NCBI RefSeq assembly: GCF_022815725.1
Contig: NZ_JALGRF010000003.1
Coordinates: 310,001-374,000, forward strand
Source: Streptomyces sp. APSN-46.1
Lineage (GTDB): Bacteria > Actinomycetota > Actinomycetes > Streptomycetales > Streptomycetaceae
Reading direction: 5' to 3'
DNA: 64,000 bases
Positions 8,025-16,374 of the stretch are shown piece after piece. The position numbers and the translations under genes were made by a program. Position 1 is the stretch's first letter, and each line of letters opens with the position of its first letter. The notes below the pieces were generated by a model. That model ran no database searches. It was not told the DNA's origin and saw only the letters and a program-made list of their open reading frames with translations.

Positions 8025-8692
8025 GCACCCCGATCAAGGTGATGATCGCCGACGACCAGATGATGGTCCGGCAGGGCTTCACCGTGCTCCTCAACACGCA
8101 GCCCGACATCGAGGTGGTCGGCCAGGCCGTGGACGGGGCCGACGCCGTGGCCAAGGTCGCCGAACTCTGCCCCGATGTGGTCCTGATGGACATCCGCATG
8201 CCCGGCATGGGCGGTATCGAGGCCACCTCCGTCATCACCGGCGTCCCGGCCTCCACCGTGAAGGTGCTGGTGCTGACCACCTTCGACCTCGACGAGTACG
8301 TGTACGAGGCGCTGCGCGCCGGGGCGTCCGGGTTCCTGCTCAAGGACGCGTCGGCCGAACAGCTCGCGGAGGCGGTACGGGTGGTCGCGGCCGGTGAGGC
8401 GCTGCTGTCGCCGAACATCACCAAGCGGCTTATCACGGAGTTCTCCCGGATGGGCGCTCCCCGGGGCCCGTCGAAGGCGCGGCTCGGCGAGCTGACGGAG
8501 CGGGAGACGGAGGTGCTGTCGCTGATCGCCCAGGGCCTGTCCAACGCGGAGATCGCGGGGCATCTGATCGTGGCCGAGCAGACGGTCAAGACCCATGTGG
8601 GCCGGATCCTGGTGAAGCTGGGCCTGCGGGACCGCACGCAGGCGGCGGTGTTCGCGTACGAGACGGGGCTGGTCCGTCCGACGGGCTACTGA
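8021..8692 (+). CDS. NarL/FixJ-type response regulator (first system)
   Basis: A 223-residue regulator. The receiver domain (1-120) has the acidic pair DD at 11-12, phosphoacceptor Asp57 in VVLMDIRMPG, Thr in LTTFD and Lys in LLKDAS. The LuxR-type helix-turn-helix is LTERETEVLSLIAQGLSNAEIA with VKTHVGRILVKLGLRDR as recognition region. It is translationally coupled to the kinase (ATGA). The sequence is very close to the regulator at 10118, so the pairs arose by duplication. Likely target sites are the related promoters at 4371-4460 and 8705-8780. Confidence 0.95.
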   Translation: MSTPIKVMIADDQMMVRQGFTVLLNTQPDIEVVGQAVDGADAVAKVAELCPDVVLMDIRMPGMGGIEATSVITGVPASTVKVLVLTTFDLDEYVYEALRAGASGFLLKDASAEQLAEAVRVVAAGEALLSPNITKRLITEFSRMGAPRGPSKARLGELTERETEVLSLIAQGLSNAEIAGHLIVAEQTVKTHVGRILVKLGLRDRTQAAVFAYETGLVRPTGY

Positions 8693-8704
8693 CTGGCCCT
8701 CGTA

Positions 8705-8780
8705 GTACTTGAGAGGGATGCGGGGAAATCCCCATCAGCGGCGACGCGGATGACGGGGCGGCGGACCTACGGTTCTGTAT
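8705..8780 (+). promoter_or_regulatory. promoter region of the second two-component operon, homologous to the first
   Basis: From TACTTGAGAG (8711-8720) to the GTG start, this stretch aligns with 4391-4460 upstream of the first operon. Shared blocks are TGAGAG, GGGAAA, CCCCA, GACGC, GGGCGG and a final CCTA-x-x-x-TTC-x-GTA. The near-palindrome GGGGAAATCCCC (8726-8737) lies in the middle. The conservation between two non-coding stretches points to a common regulator. Confidence 0.5.
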
Positions 8781-10121
8781 GTGAGCGAGACGACCACCGG
8801 GGGGACAGCCCGGACACCGGAATTCAGAATGGCCTCGGGATTGATTCAGACCCTGCGCCATGACCTCATCGACGATGCCTTCGCCTATCGGCCGCTGCCG
8901 CCCTCGGAGGGCGAGGGCCGACTGGCCCGGCTGCTCCCCAAGGGGATACGCCGACATGCCATATGGCGCGGTCATGCCGCGGTGGTGGCGCTGGCCGCCT
9001 TCGTCGTGATGTTCACGGGGGCCACGCAGTACACCTTCATCGGTCCGGTGGGCCGGCTCGCCACGGGGCTGGTGGCGGCGGCCCCGATTCTGATGACCTT
9101 GGTCCGGCCGATCGCCGCGTGGTGGGCGGCGGTGGCGATGACGCTGCTGCTGGCCATTCTGAACGGCCCGTCGATGACCTGGCCGTGGACTCCGGGCAGC
9201 TTCGTCTCCTATATCGCGGTGACGGTCCTCGTGACCCTGCGGACCGGGCCGAGGGTGGCGGCATGGATGTGGTCGCTCACCTTGGTGATCGGCCTCGGAT
9301 TCTGGGTGCTGTTCGGCGACAGCTACGGCGTCAACTTCGCGCAGATGTCAGTGGCCTCGGCGTTCGCCCTGGCCATCGCGAGCAGCATCCAGATACGGCG
9401 GCACGCGAAGGCGGAGGTCTCCGCGCAGCAGGAGGTCACGGCCGTCGAGCGGGACCGGCGGACGCTGCTGGAGGAGCGGACGACGATCGCCCGGGAGCTG
9501 CACGATGTGGTGGCGCACCACATGTCGGTGGTGGCGATCCAGGCGGAGGCCGCGCCGTACCGGGTGAAGAACCCGCCGCCGGAGCTGGAGGCGGCATTCG
9601 TCACCATCCGGGAGAACGCGGTGGCGGCCCTGACGGAGTTGCGGCGGGTCCTGGGCGTGGTGCGCTCCTCGGACTATGAGGCGCCGGACGCCCCGCAGCC
9701 GACGCTGGCCTCGCTGGACGGGCTGCTGGCCAACGTGCGGGAGGCCGGGCTGAGTGTGGAGAAGACGGTGACGGGCGCGGTGCGGGAGCTGCCGCAGGGC
9801 GTGGAGCTGTCGGCGTACCGGATCATCCAGGAGGCCCTGAGCAACACGCTGCGGCACGCGCCGGGCGCGGCGGCCGAGGTGGAGGTGTCGTATGTGCTGG
9901 GCGGCCTGGGGATACGGGTCGTCAACGGCGCGGCGACGGGGGATGTGCGGCCCTCGCCGGGCGCGGGGCACGGGCTCACCGGGATGCGGGAGCGGGTGGC
10001 CATGCTGGAGGGGGAGATGACAGCCGGGGAGACGGCGGCGGGAGGATATGAGGTCGCGGTGTTCATACCCGTCCGCAATCGGCCCGAGCAGAGGGACGAG
10101 CCGGCGGAGGGGGCGGAATGA
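8781..10121 (+). CDS. NarL-type sensor histidine kinase (second system)
   Basis: A 446-residue kinase and paralogue of that at 6681. The cytoplasmic N-terminus (~60 residues) is longer; five or so membrane helices span ~65-205, again with short loops. The HisKA_3 box TTIARELHDVVAHHMSVVAI has His241, and the ATP domain has EALSNTLRHAPGA and GHGLTGMRERVAML. The GTG at 8781 begins MSETTTGG and lies just after the promoter region similar to the first system. The regulator follows with an ATGA overlap. No partner genes for an input are linked here, unlike the first system. Confidence 0.93.
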   Translation: MSETTTGGTARTPEFRMASGLIQTLRHDLIDDAFAYRPLPPSEGEGRLARLLPKGIRRHAIWRGHAAVVALAAFVVMFTGATQYTFIGPVGRLATGLVAAAPILMTLVRPIAAWWAAVAMTLLLAILNGPSMTWPWTPGSFVSYIAVTVLVTLRTGPRVAAWMWSLTLVIGLGFWVLFGDSYGVNFAQMSVASAFALAIASSIQIRRHAKAEVSAQQEVTAVERDRRTLLEERTTIARELHDVVAHHMSVVAIQAEAAPYRVKNPPPELEAAFVTIRENAVAALTELRRVLGVVRSSDYEAPDAPQPTLASLDGLLANVREAGLSVEKTVTGAVRELPQGVELSAYRIIQEALSNTLRHAPGAAAEVEVSYVLGGLGIRVVNGAATGDVRPSPGAGHGLTGMRERVAMLEGEMTAGETAAGGYEVAVFIPVRNRPEQRDEPAEGAE

Positions 10122-10777
10122 CGATCAGGGTACTGATCGTCGACGACCAGATGATGGTCCGCGAGGGCTTCTCGGTACTGCTGAACGCGATGGACGGCAT
10201 CGAGGTGGCGGGCGAGGCGGTGGACGGCCGGCAGGCCATCGCGCAGGTCGCGGCCCTGAAGCCGGATGTGGTGCTGATGGACATCCGGATGCCGGAGATG
10301 AACGGGCTGGAGGCGACGCGGGAGATCGTGGCCGCCGACACGGACGCGAAGGTGCTGGTCCTGACGACCTTCGACCTCGACGAGTACGTGTACCAGGCGC
10401 TGCGCGCCGGGGCCTCCGGGTTCCTGCTGAAGGACGCATCGGCCCGCCAACTGGCCGAGGGGGTACGGGTGGTGGCTTCCGGCGAGGCGCTGCTGGCTCC
10501 CTCGGTAACCAAGCGGCTGATCTCCGAGTTCTCGAAGCTGTCGGAGTCGCCGAAGCTCGCGGACCCGGCGTCCGTGGGGGAACTGACCGAGCGGGAGACG
10601 GAGGTGCTGGTGCTGATAGCGCAGGGATTGTCCAACGCGGAGATAGCGGACCGGCTCATCGTCGCGGAGTCCACGATCAAGACGCACGTGAGCCGGATCC
10701 TGGTGAAGCTGGGCCTGCGGGACCGCACGCAGGCGGCGGTGTTCGCCTACGAGACCCGGCTGGTGACGCCGGCTTGA
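10118..10777 (+). CDS. NarL/FixJ-type response regulator (second system)
   Basis: A 219-residue regulator: receiver with DD at 9-10, phosphoacceptor Asp55 in VVLMDIRMPE, and switch residues in VLVLTTFDLDEYVYQALRAG. The output domain is LTERETEVLVLIAQGLSNAEIADRLIVAESTIKTHVSRIL. The recognition helix is nearly the same as in the first regulator (TVKTHVGRIL versus TIKTHVSRIL), so both probably read similar DNA and could cross-regulate. It is coupled to its kinase by ATGA. Confidence 0.95.
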   Translation: MTIRVLIVDDQMMVREGFSVLLNAMDGIEVAGEAVDGRQAIAQVAALKPDVVLMDIRMPEMNGLEATREIVAADTDAKVLVLTTFDLDEYVYQALRAGASGFLLKDASARQLAEGVRVVASGEALLAPSVTKRLISEFSKLSESPKLADPASVGELTERETEVLVLIAQGLSNAEIADRLIVAESTIKTHVSRILVKLGLRDRTQAAVFAYETRLVTPA

Positions 10778-10839
10778 CCAAGGAGGGCGCGGTGGGGGCC
10801 TGACCGGCTGGGGGCCGCCTGGACCCTTAAGGTGCCGGG

Positions 10840-12042
10840 ATGGGCTTTGATCCGTGGGATGCCGAGTTCGTAGCCGATCCGTACCCCGCCTACCGGGAGT
10901 TGCGGGAGCAGGGGCGAGCCGTATGGTCGGAGGCGACCGGCCAGTGGCTGGTGCCGCACTACGCCGACGTGAGCGCGCTGCTGCGCGACCGCCGGCTCGG
11001 GCGGACGTACCTGCACCGCTTCACCCACGAGGAGTTCGGGCGGGAGGCGCCGCCGCCCGAGCACGAGCCGTTCCACGTGCTCAACGGGAACGGGCTGCTG
11101 GACCTGGAGGACCCGGCGCACGCGCGGGTGCGGCGGCTGGTGGCGAAGGCGTTCACCCCGCGCACGGTGGAGCGGCTCGTGCCCGCCGTGGAGCGGATGG
11201 CCCGGGAGCTGGTGGCGCGGCTGGTGGCGGACGGGGGCGGGGATCTGCTGACCGCCGTCGCCGAACCGCTGCCGGTGGCGGTGATCGCGGAGCTGCTGGG
11301 GGTGCCGGAGGCGGACCGGAAGCTGCTGCGGCCCTGGTCGGCGGACATCTGCGGGATGTTCGAGCTCCGGCCGGACGAGGAGACCGCGCGCCGGGCCGTA
11401 CGGGCGAGCGTGGAGTTCAGCGACTATCTGCGCGGGCTGATCGCCGAGCGGCGGGGACGGCCGGGCTCCGATTTGATCTCCGGTCTGATCGCCGCCCACG
11501 ATGAGGGGGGCCGGCTCAGCGAGCAGGAGATGATCTCCACCTGCGTGCTCCTGCTGAACGCCGGGCACGAGGCCACGGTCAATACGACCGTCAACGGATG
11601 GTGGGCGCTGTTCCGCCATCCCGGCCAGCTGGCGGACCTCCGGCGGAATCCCGAAAAGTTGTCCACAGCTGTGGATGAACTCATGCGCTACGACACACCG
11701 CTCCAGATGTTCGAGCGCTGGGTGCTCGACGACATCGAGATCGGGGACACCGCGATCCCGCGCGGGGCCGAGGTGGCGCTGCTGTTCGGCTCGGCCAACC
11801 GGGACCCGGCGCGCTTCGCGGACCCCGACGTTCTGGACCTCGCACGGGCCGACAATCCGCACCTGGCCTTCGGGGCCGGTATCCACTACTGCCTGGGCGC
11901 ACCGCTGGCACGGCGGGAGCTGGAGGCCTCGTTCGGCGCCCTGCTGGCAGACGGAGTCCCGCCACCGCGGCTCGTTCGCGAGCCGCGGTGGCGGGACGGG
12001 TACGTCATCCGGGGGCTGGAGGAACTGCTCGTGGAGTTCTGA
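10840..12042 (+). CDS. cytochrome P450
   Basis: A 400-residue class I (CYP105/107-like) monooxygenase. The heme loop FGAGIHYCLGAPLARRELE has the thiolate ligand Cys351; the ExxR motif is E280-LM-R283; the I-helix reads LNAGHEATVN (241-248), with Ala in place of the first of the usual two threonines. The N-terminus FDPWDAEFVADPYPAYRELR is typical of soluble bacterial forms. No ferredoxin is adjacent, so redox partners must come from elsewhere. The downstream genes are convergent, so it stands alone. Substrate is not predictable. Confidence 0.93.
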   Translation: MGFDPWDAEFVADPYPAYRELREQGRAVWSEATGQWLVPHYADVSALLRDRRLGRTYLHRFTHEEFGREAPPPEHEPFHVLNGNGLLDLEDPAHARVRRLVAKAFTPRTVERLVPAVERMARELVARLVADGGGDLLTAVAEPLPVAVIAELLGVPEADRKLLRPWSADICGMFELRPDEETARRAVRASVEFSDYLRGLIAERRGRPGSDLISGLIAAHDEGGRLSEQEMISTCVLLLNAGHEATVNTTVNGWWALFRHPGQLADLRRNPEKLSTAVDELMRYDTPLQMFERWVLDDIEIGDTAIPRGAEVALLFGSANRDPARFADPDVLDLARADNPHLAFGAGIHYCLGAPLARRELEASFGALLADGVPPPRLVREPRWRDGYVIRGLEELLVEF

Positions 12043-12079
12043 GCGCCGCCTCGGGCCGTGTCGCCCGCTACCCCGCCCG

Positions 12080-13687
12080 CTACGTCGCCAGGTCCCGGCG
12101 GCGCAGCGCGGCCAGGCCGGCCGCCAGCAGGGCCGCCGCCAGGGCGGTCAGTGCCGCCGCCGGGGGCCAGGACAGGGCCTCCGCGCCCGGCAGTTTGGGC
12201 AGGTGGGCGAAGGGCGACAGGTCCATGACCGCCTGCGGGAGTTCCAGCGCCGGGCCGACCCAGCCCAGGGCCAGCGAGACCCCCGCCACCGCCCAGGCGA
12301 CGGGGGCGAACCTCGGGGCCGCGCCGTGCAGGAGGGCCGCGAGGGCGCCGATCACCCACACCGCCGGGAGCTGGGCGAGCGTCGCGCCCACCGCCCCGGC
12401 CGCGCCCGCGGCGGACCCGCCGTGTCCGGCGCCCAGGCCGAGTCCCGCCAGCAGCAGGATCAGCGCCGAGCCGCCGTAGGCGACGGCCAGATGACCGCCG
12501 GCCCAGCGCAGTCGGCCGACCGCGTTCGCGAGCAGCGGTTCGGCGCGCTGCTCCGACTCCTCGCCGCTCAGCCGGAGCACCGCCGAGACGATGTACAGGG
12601 CGGCGACCAGGCCGAACATCCCGGCCATCGTGGCGAGGAAGGCGTCGGCGAGCCCGCCCTGCCCGCCCTGCCCGCCCATGCGCTCGATGATCTCGCGGGT
12701 CTTCTCGTTGTCGCCGACCAGCTCGGTCGCACCGTCCGTCATCCCGCCGAACACCACGCCCGCGACAAGGAATCCGAGGCTCCAGCCGGTCAGGCTGCCG
12801 CGCTGGAGCCGCCAGGCGAGCGCCCCGGCCGAGCCGAGCCGGCCCTGCGCCGGGCCCGGCCGGGCCGGGAGGAAGCTCATGCCCACGTCGCGGCGGGCGG
12901 CCAGCGCGTACGCGGCCGCGGCCTGCGCCGTCACGGCCGCGGCGAACAGCGCGAGCACCCACCAGCGTTCGGCCGCGAAGGCCCGTACGTGCTCCAGCCA
13001 GCCCAGCGGCGAGATCCAGGTCAGCGCCGAGGCTCCGTCGGGCGTGCCCGCGTCCCCGGCGGCCCGCAGCACGAACGCCGCGCCGATGAACGCTCCCGTG
13101 AGCCCCTTCGCGAGCCGGGCGCTCTCGGTGAGCTGCGCGGCCAGGGCGGCCAGCGCGGCGAACAGCATGCCGGTGGCGCCGATGCCGAGCCCGAGGGCGA
13201 GCGCACCGCCCGTGCCGCGCCCGGCGAGGCCGGTGGTGACGAGGAGGGCGACCAGCGCGTTGGCGGTGAGGGCGGTGAGGAGGGCGGCGGTCAGCGGGGC
13301 GCGGCGGCCCACCATGGCGGCGGAGAGCAGTTCCTGACGGCCCGACTCCTCCTCCTCGCGGGTGTGCCGGACCACGATGACCAGGCTCATGATCCCGGCG
13401 AGCAGGCCGGCGAAGAGTCCGCCCCGCCATGCGGTCAGGGCGCCGATCGAGTCGCCGAAGACCGGCCCGTACAGGGCGCGGAGCGAGCCGTTGGTGGTCA
13501 TCGTGGCCAGCAGGCGGGCCCGTTCGGCGGGCGTCCCGTACACCGATTCGAGTGAACCGGGCAGGCTGAGCACCGTCATCGACACGACCAGGATCCAGAC
13601 CGGCATGATGACGCGGTCGCGGCGCAGCGCGAGGCGCAGCAGGGCGCCGGTGCCGGCCAGTTGGTTCGACGTCACGCGGTTCCTCAT
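12080..13687 (-). CDS. ABC exporter permease
   Basis: A 535-residue membrane protein with about twelve hydrophobic helices, arranged as two ABC-2-type halves fused in one chain, as in actinobacterial 'polyketide antibiotic' exporter permeases. Recognisable parts are the N-terminus [37 protein letters not shown] after the second helix and the matching [23 protein letters not shown] in the second half. The start overlaps the stop of the ATPase gene (ATGA), so the two form one transporter. The regulator upstream of the ATPase (14681) probably controls the set. Confidence 0.88.
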   Translation of the reverse strand: MRNRVTSNQLAGTGALLRLALRRDRVIMPVWILVVSMTVLSLPGSLESVYGTPAERARLLATMTTNGSLRALYGPVFGDSIGALTAWRGGLFAGLLAGIMSLVIVVRHTREEEESGRQELLSAAMVGRRAPLTAALLTALTANALVALLVTTGLAGRGTGGALALGLGIGATGMLFAALAALAAQLTESARLAKGLTGAFIGAAFVLRAAGDAGTPDGASALTWISPLGWLEHVRAFAAERWWVLALFAAAVTAQAAAAYALAARRDVGMSFLPARPGPAQGRLGSAGALAWRLQRGSLTGWSLGFLVAGVVFGGMTDGATELVGDNEKTREIIERMGGQGGQGGLADAFLATMAGMFGLVAALYIVSAVLRLSGEESEQRAEPLLANAVGRLRWAGGHLAVAYGGSALILLLAGLGLGAGHGGSAAGAAGAVGATLAQLPAVWVIGALAALLHGAAPRFAPVAWAVAGVSLALGWVGPALELPQAVMDLSPFAHLPKLPGAEALSWPPAAALTALAAALLAAGLAALRRRDLAT

Positions 13688-14616
13688 CGCGACGCGCCCG
13701 CCTTCGCGGTCGTGTCGGCGGCGGCGGCGTCCGCGTCGTCGGCGTAATGGCGCAGGAAGAGTTCTTCGAGGGTGGGCGGGGTCGAGGTCAGCGACCGTAC
13801 GCCCGACTCGGTGAGGGAGCGCAGTACGGCGTCCAGCTTGTCGGTGTCGGCCTGGAGGCGGATCTTGTGGCCGCGCACGTCCACGTCGTACACGCCCGGC
13901 AGGTGGGCGATCCCGTTCGGCGGGCCGGCGAGTTCGGCGCTGATCGACGTACGGGTGAGGTGGCGCAGATCGGCGAGGGTGCCGGTCTCCACGGTGCTGC
14001 CCTTGCGGATGATGCTGACCCGGTCACAGAGGGCCTCGACCTCGCTGAGGATGTGCGAGCTCAGGAGGACGGTGCGGCCGGCGGCGCGGGCCTCGACCAC
14101 GCAGCTCCGGAAGACCTCCTCCATGAGCGGGTCGAGGCCCGAGGTGGGCTCGTCGAGGATGAGCAGCTCGACGTCGGAGGCGAAGGCCGCGACGAGGGCG
14201 ACTTTCTGCCGGTTGCCCTTGGAGTACGTACGGCCCTTCTTGGTCGGGTCGAGTTCGAACCGCTCGATCAGCTCGGCCCGGCGGGCGCGGTCGAGGCCGC
14301 CGCGCAGCCGACCGTAGAGGTCGATGACCTCGCCGCCGGAGAGGTTGCGCCACAGCGTGACGTCCCCGGGGACGTAGGCGACGCGGCGGTGGAGCGCGAC
14401 GGCGTCGGCCCAGGGGTCGCCGCCGAGGAGTTCGGCGGTACCGGAGTCGGCGCGCATCAGACCCAGCAGGACGCGGATCGTCGTGGACTTGCCGGCGCCG
14501 TTGGGGCCGAGGAACCCGTGGACCTCGCCGGTGGCGACCGAGAGGTCGAGGCCGTCCAGTGCGTGGGTGCGGCCGAATGCCTTGTGGAGGCCGGCAACGC
14601 TGATTGCCTTCATCAT
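13684..14616 (-). CDS. ABC exporter ATP-binding protein
   Basis: A 310-residue ATPase of the drug-export (DrrA/ABC-2) type. Walker [10 protein letters not shown] is at 37-45; the signature is [14 protein letters not shown], a form with SKGNRQ instead of SGGQ that is common in this branch; Walker B is [13 protein letters not shown] with the D-loop. A C-terminal regulatory region (~220-310) follows. It is coupled to the permease. The divergent GbsR-type gene is 65 bp away with a palindrome at 14637-14652 between them. Substrate unknown; drugs, lipids or peptides are possible. Confidence 0.92.
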   Translation of the reverse strand: MMKAISVAGLHKAFGRTHALDGLDLSVATGEVHGFLGPNGAGKSTTIRVLLGLMRADSGTAELLGGDPWADAVALHRRVAYVPGDVTLWRNLSGGEVIDLYGRLRGGLDRARRAELIERFELDPTKKGRTYSKGNRQKVALVAAFASDVELLILDEPTSGLDPLMEEVFRSCVVEARAAGRTVLLSSHILSEVEALCDRVSIIRKGSTVETGTLADLRHLTRTSISAELAGPPNGIAHLPGVYDVDVRGHKIRLQADTDKLDAVLRSLTESGVRSLTSTPPTLEELFLRHYADDADAAAADTTAKAGASR

Positions 14617-14636
14617 GTTTCTGAACGTACGTTAGT

Positions 14637-14652
14637 TTCATAAATTTGTGAA
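14637..14652. promoter_or_regulatory. 16-bp palindromic operator candidate between regulator and exporter
   Basis: TTCATAAATTTGTGAA reads the same on both strands apart from one transition pair, in a strikingly AT-rich island within GC-rich DNA. It lies 20 bp upstream of the ABC ATPase start and 28 bp upstream of the regulator start, so a bound dimer could repress both. A second hairpin, CCCCGTA-AAG-TACGGGG (14662-14678), sits over the regulator's translation start region. Confidence 0.6.
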
Positions 14653-14680
14653 GCTTGGAAACCCCGTAAAGTACGGGGGT

Positions 14681-15187
14681 ATGGATGTGGGTATGGACGT
14701 GGACGTGGACGTGGAGCGGAACGAGGAAGCGGTCTCACGCTTCGTGGAGCGGTTCGCCGCGCAGCTGACCGAGGCGGGCATGCAGCGCATGGCGGCCCGC
14801 GTCTTCGCGCAGCTCCTCGCCAGCGACGGCGGCGCGATGACCTCGGCGGAGCTCGGCGAGGCACTGCGGATCAGCCCGGCGGCGGTCTCGGGGGCGGTCT
14901 CGTACCTGACGCAGGTCAGCATGGTCAGCCGGGAGCGGGAGCCGGGCTCGCGGCGGGACCGCTACGTCCTGCACAACGAGCTCTGGTACGAGACCTTCAC
15001 CCGGCGGGACCAGATCCTCACTCAGTGGGAGAAGACCCTCCGGGAGGGCGCGGCCGGGCTGGGTACGAACACCCCGGCGGGAGCGCGCGTCGCGGAGACG
15101 GCGGCGTTCTTCGAGTTCATGCAGGGCGAGATGCTGCGCATGATGGACCGCTGGAAGGAACACAAGGCGACGCTCGACCTCGGGTAG
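14681..15187 (+). CDS. GbsR/MarR family transcriptional regulator
   Basis: A winged-helix regulator of about 168 residues. The body begins EEAVSRFVERFAAQLTEAGMQRMAARVFAQLL, the helix typical of the GbsR branch, then SAELGEALRISPAAVSGAVSYLTQVSMVSRERE (helix-turn-helix) and the wing RRDRYVLHNELWYETF. The start is uncertain: GTG 14648, ATG 14681 and ATG 14693 are in frame; none has a good ribosome site and GGGGG lies right before 14681. It is divergent from the exporter genes and, as is usual for this pairing, probably represses them until a ligand binds. Confidence 0.85.
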   Translation: MDVGMDVDVDVERNEEAVSRFVERFAAQLTEAGMQRMAARVFAQLLASDGGAMTSAELGEALRISPAAVSGAVSYLTQVSMVSREREPGSRRDRYVLHNELWYETFTRRDQILTQWEKTLREGAAGLGTNTPAGARVAETAAFFEFMQGEMLRMMDRWKEHKATLDLG

Positions 15188-15215
15188 ACCGCACGGGGCC
15201 GGGGGCCAGGGGCCG

Positions 15216-15327
15216 GAGAGGCCGGGGACCGGAGAGGCCGGGGACCGGAGAGGCCGGGGACCGGAGAGGCCGGGGGCCGGAGAGGCCGGGGACGGGAGAG
15301 GCCGGGGACGGGAGAGGCCGGGGGCCG
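15216..15327. repeat. seven tandem 16-bp units between convergent genes
   Basis: The unit GAGAGGCCGGGGACCG repeats seven times with minor changes (GGGGGCCG, GGGGACGG). It fills the space between the GbsR-type gene and the diacylglycerol-kinase-like gene, which converge here. Purine and G-run density on one strand could give stable structures, including G-quadruplexes, and slow transcription. No promoter or terminator hairpin is apparent beside it. Confidence 0.85.
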
Positions 15328-15398
15328 GAGGGGCCGGAGCCCTGGAAGCCCAAGCCCCGGGAAACCCCCTGCCCCTGCCCCGGCCCCCGGCCCGGGCG

Positions 15399-16211
15399 TC
15401 AGCGGGGCAGGGTCAGGCTCCAGGCCGCCGGGCGCAGCGTCCAGGTACGCCGCCGGATGGGCCCCGTCTGCGCGTGGTCCGCGCGGTAGCGGAAGTCCGA
15501 GCCCGACACCGTCACCGTGGCCGCCCGCCGCGTCACCCGGCGGGCGCCGGACAGGCGGATCACCACCTCCGCCGGCGCGCCCGGCTCCCGCGTCGTCACC
15601 GAGACGTCCTCCACCTCGTGGTCCACGTCCGCCAGGACCGCCCCGTCCGCCTCCACCCGCAGCCGGTGCGCCATCCGCACGGTGGCACCCCCGGCGGGCG
15701 ACAGCAGGGTGCGCAGCAGCGACCGACGTACCGTCCTCGGCCCCAGCGGCGGGATGAGCAGTCCGCCCAGGACCACCCCGTCGCTGTCGTCCACCAGCAG
15801 GTCCCGCGCGTGCACCGCGCCGTCCAGGGCCGCCCGCGCCGCCATGACCGCCGACAGCGGGACGCCCAGGGACCGGGCCAGGCCGAGCGAGCCCACCGGG
15901 CCGACGGGGATCAGGGAGAGCGCCTCCTCCCCCGACAGGTCCCGGGACCGGTGCAGCAGGGTCACCGCCCGCACGAGCGCCCCGTCGTCCCCCACGATCA
16001 CCGGCCTGCGATGACCCCGGCGGGCGAGCGCCCGCGCAAATTCCTCCGGCGAGTCGGGCAGGCAAATCTTCGCCGCCGCCCCGGCTGACAACACATCTTT
16101 CGCGATCCGCACAGACTCGCCGTCCAAACGGCGGGCGACCGGGTCGACGAGCACGAGCAGGCCGCCGACCGGCGCGCCCGCATGGCTCATGGTGGGCTCT
16201 GGAGCCGACAC
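15399..16211 (-). CDS. diacylglycerol kinase-like protein
   Basis: A 270-residue protein resembling the diacylglycerol kinase/sphingosine kinase catalytic fold. The N-terminal domain has VDPVARRLDG, VIVGDDGALVRAVTLLHR (a degenerate version of the GGDGT nucleotide loop) and the block SLIPVGPVGSLGLARSLGVP, the counterpart of PxGTxNDFAR. The GGDGT and N-D residues are altered, so activity is doubtful. GTG 16211 is chosen because GAGGAAGG lies 6-8 bp before it; ATG 16190 has no ribosome site. It is divergent from purA. Confidence 0.75.
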   Translation of the reverse strand: MSAPEPTMSHAGAPVGGLLVLVDPVARRLDGESVRIAKDVLSAGAAAKICLPDSPEEFARALARRGHRRPVIVGDDGALVRAVTLLHRSRDLSGEEALSLIPVGPVGSLGLARSLGVPLSAVMAARAALDGAVHARDLLVDDSDGVVLGGLLIPPLGPRTVRRSLLRTLLSPAGGATVRMAHRLRVEADGAVLADVDHEVEDVSVTTREPGAPAEVVIRLSGARRVTRRAATVTVSGSDFRYRADHAQTGPIRRRTWTLRPAAWSLTLPR

Positions 16212-16245
16212 CTCGGTCCTTCCTCGGGTAGCATCTTTGTGCAAG

Positions 16246-16273
16246 AGGCCCTTGCGCTATTGCGCCAGGGCCT
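16246..16273. other. hairpin in the leader between the kinase-like gene and purA
   Basis: AGGCCCTTGCGC and GCGCCAGGGCCT flank TATT with one mismatch in the stem. It lies ~100 bp before the purA GTG, on the purA-sense strand. It could be a leader structure or the terminator of a transcript reading in from the left. No purine riboswitch fold was recognised. Confidence 0.4.
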
Positions 16274-16374
16274 TCGTCTATTCCGGGGTACCGGTCCGAC
16301 GGCTCAGCCTGCGGTGTACATCGTCGTACGCCCCCTGACCTTGGACATGCCCCATCCGGAAGAGGTGTACGCCT

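Noticed and set aside
16245-16374. Purine riboswitch before purA
   Set aside because: Only a simple hairpin is seen; no conserved aptamer features were recognised.
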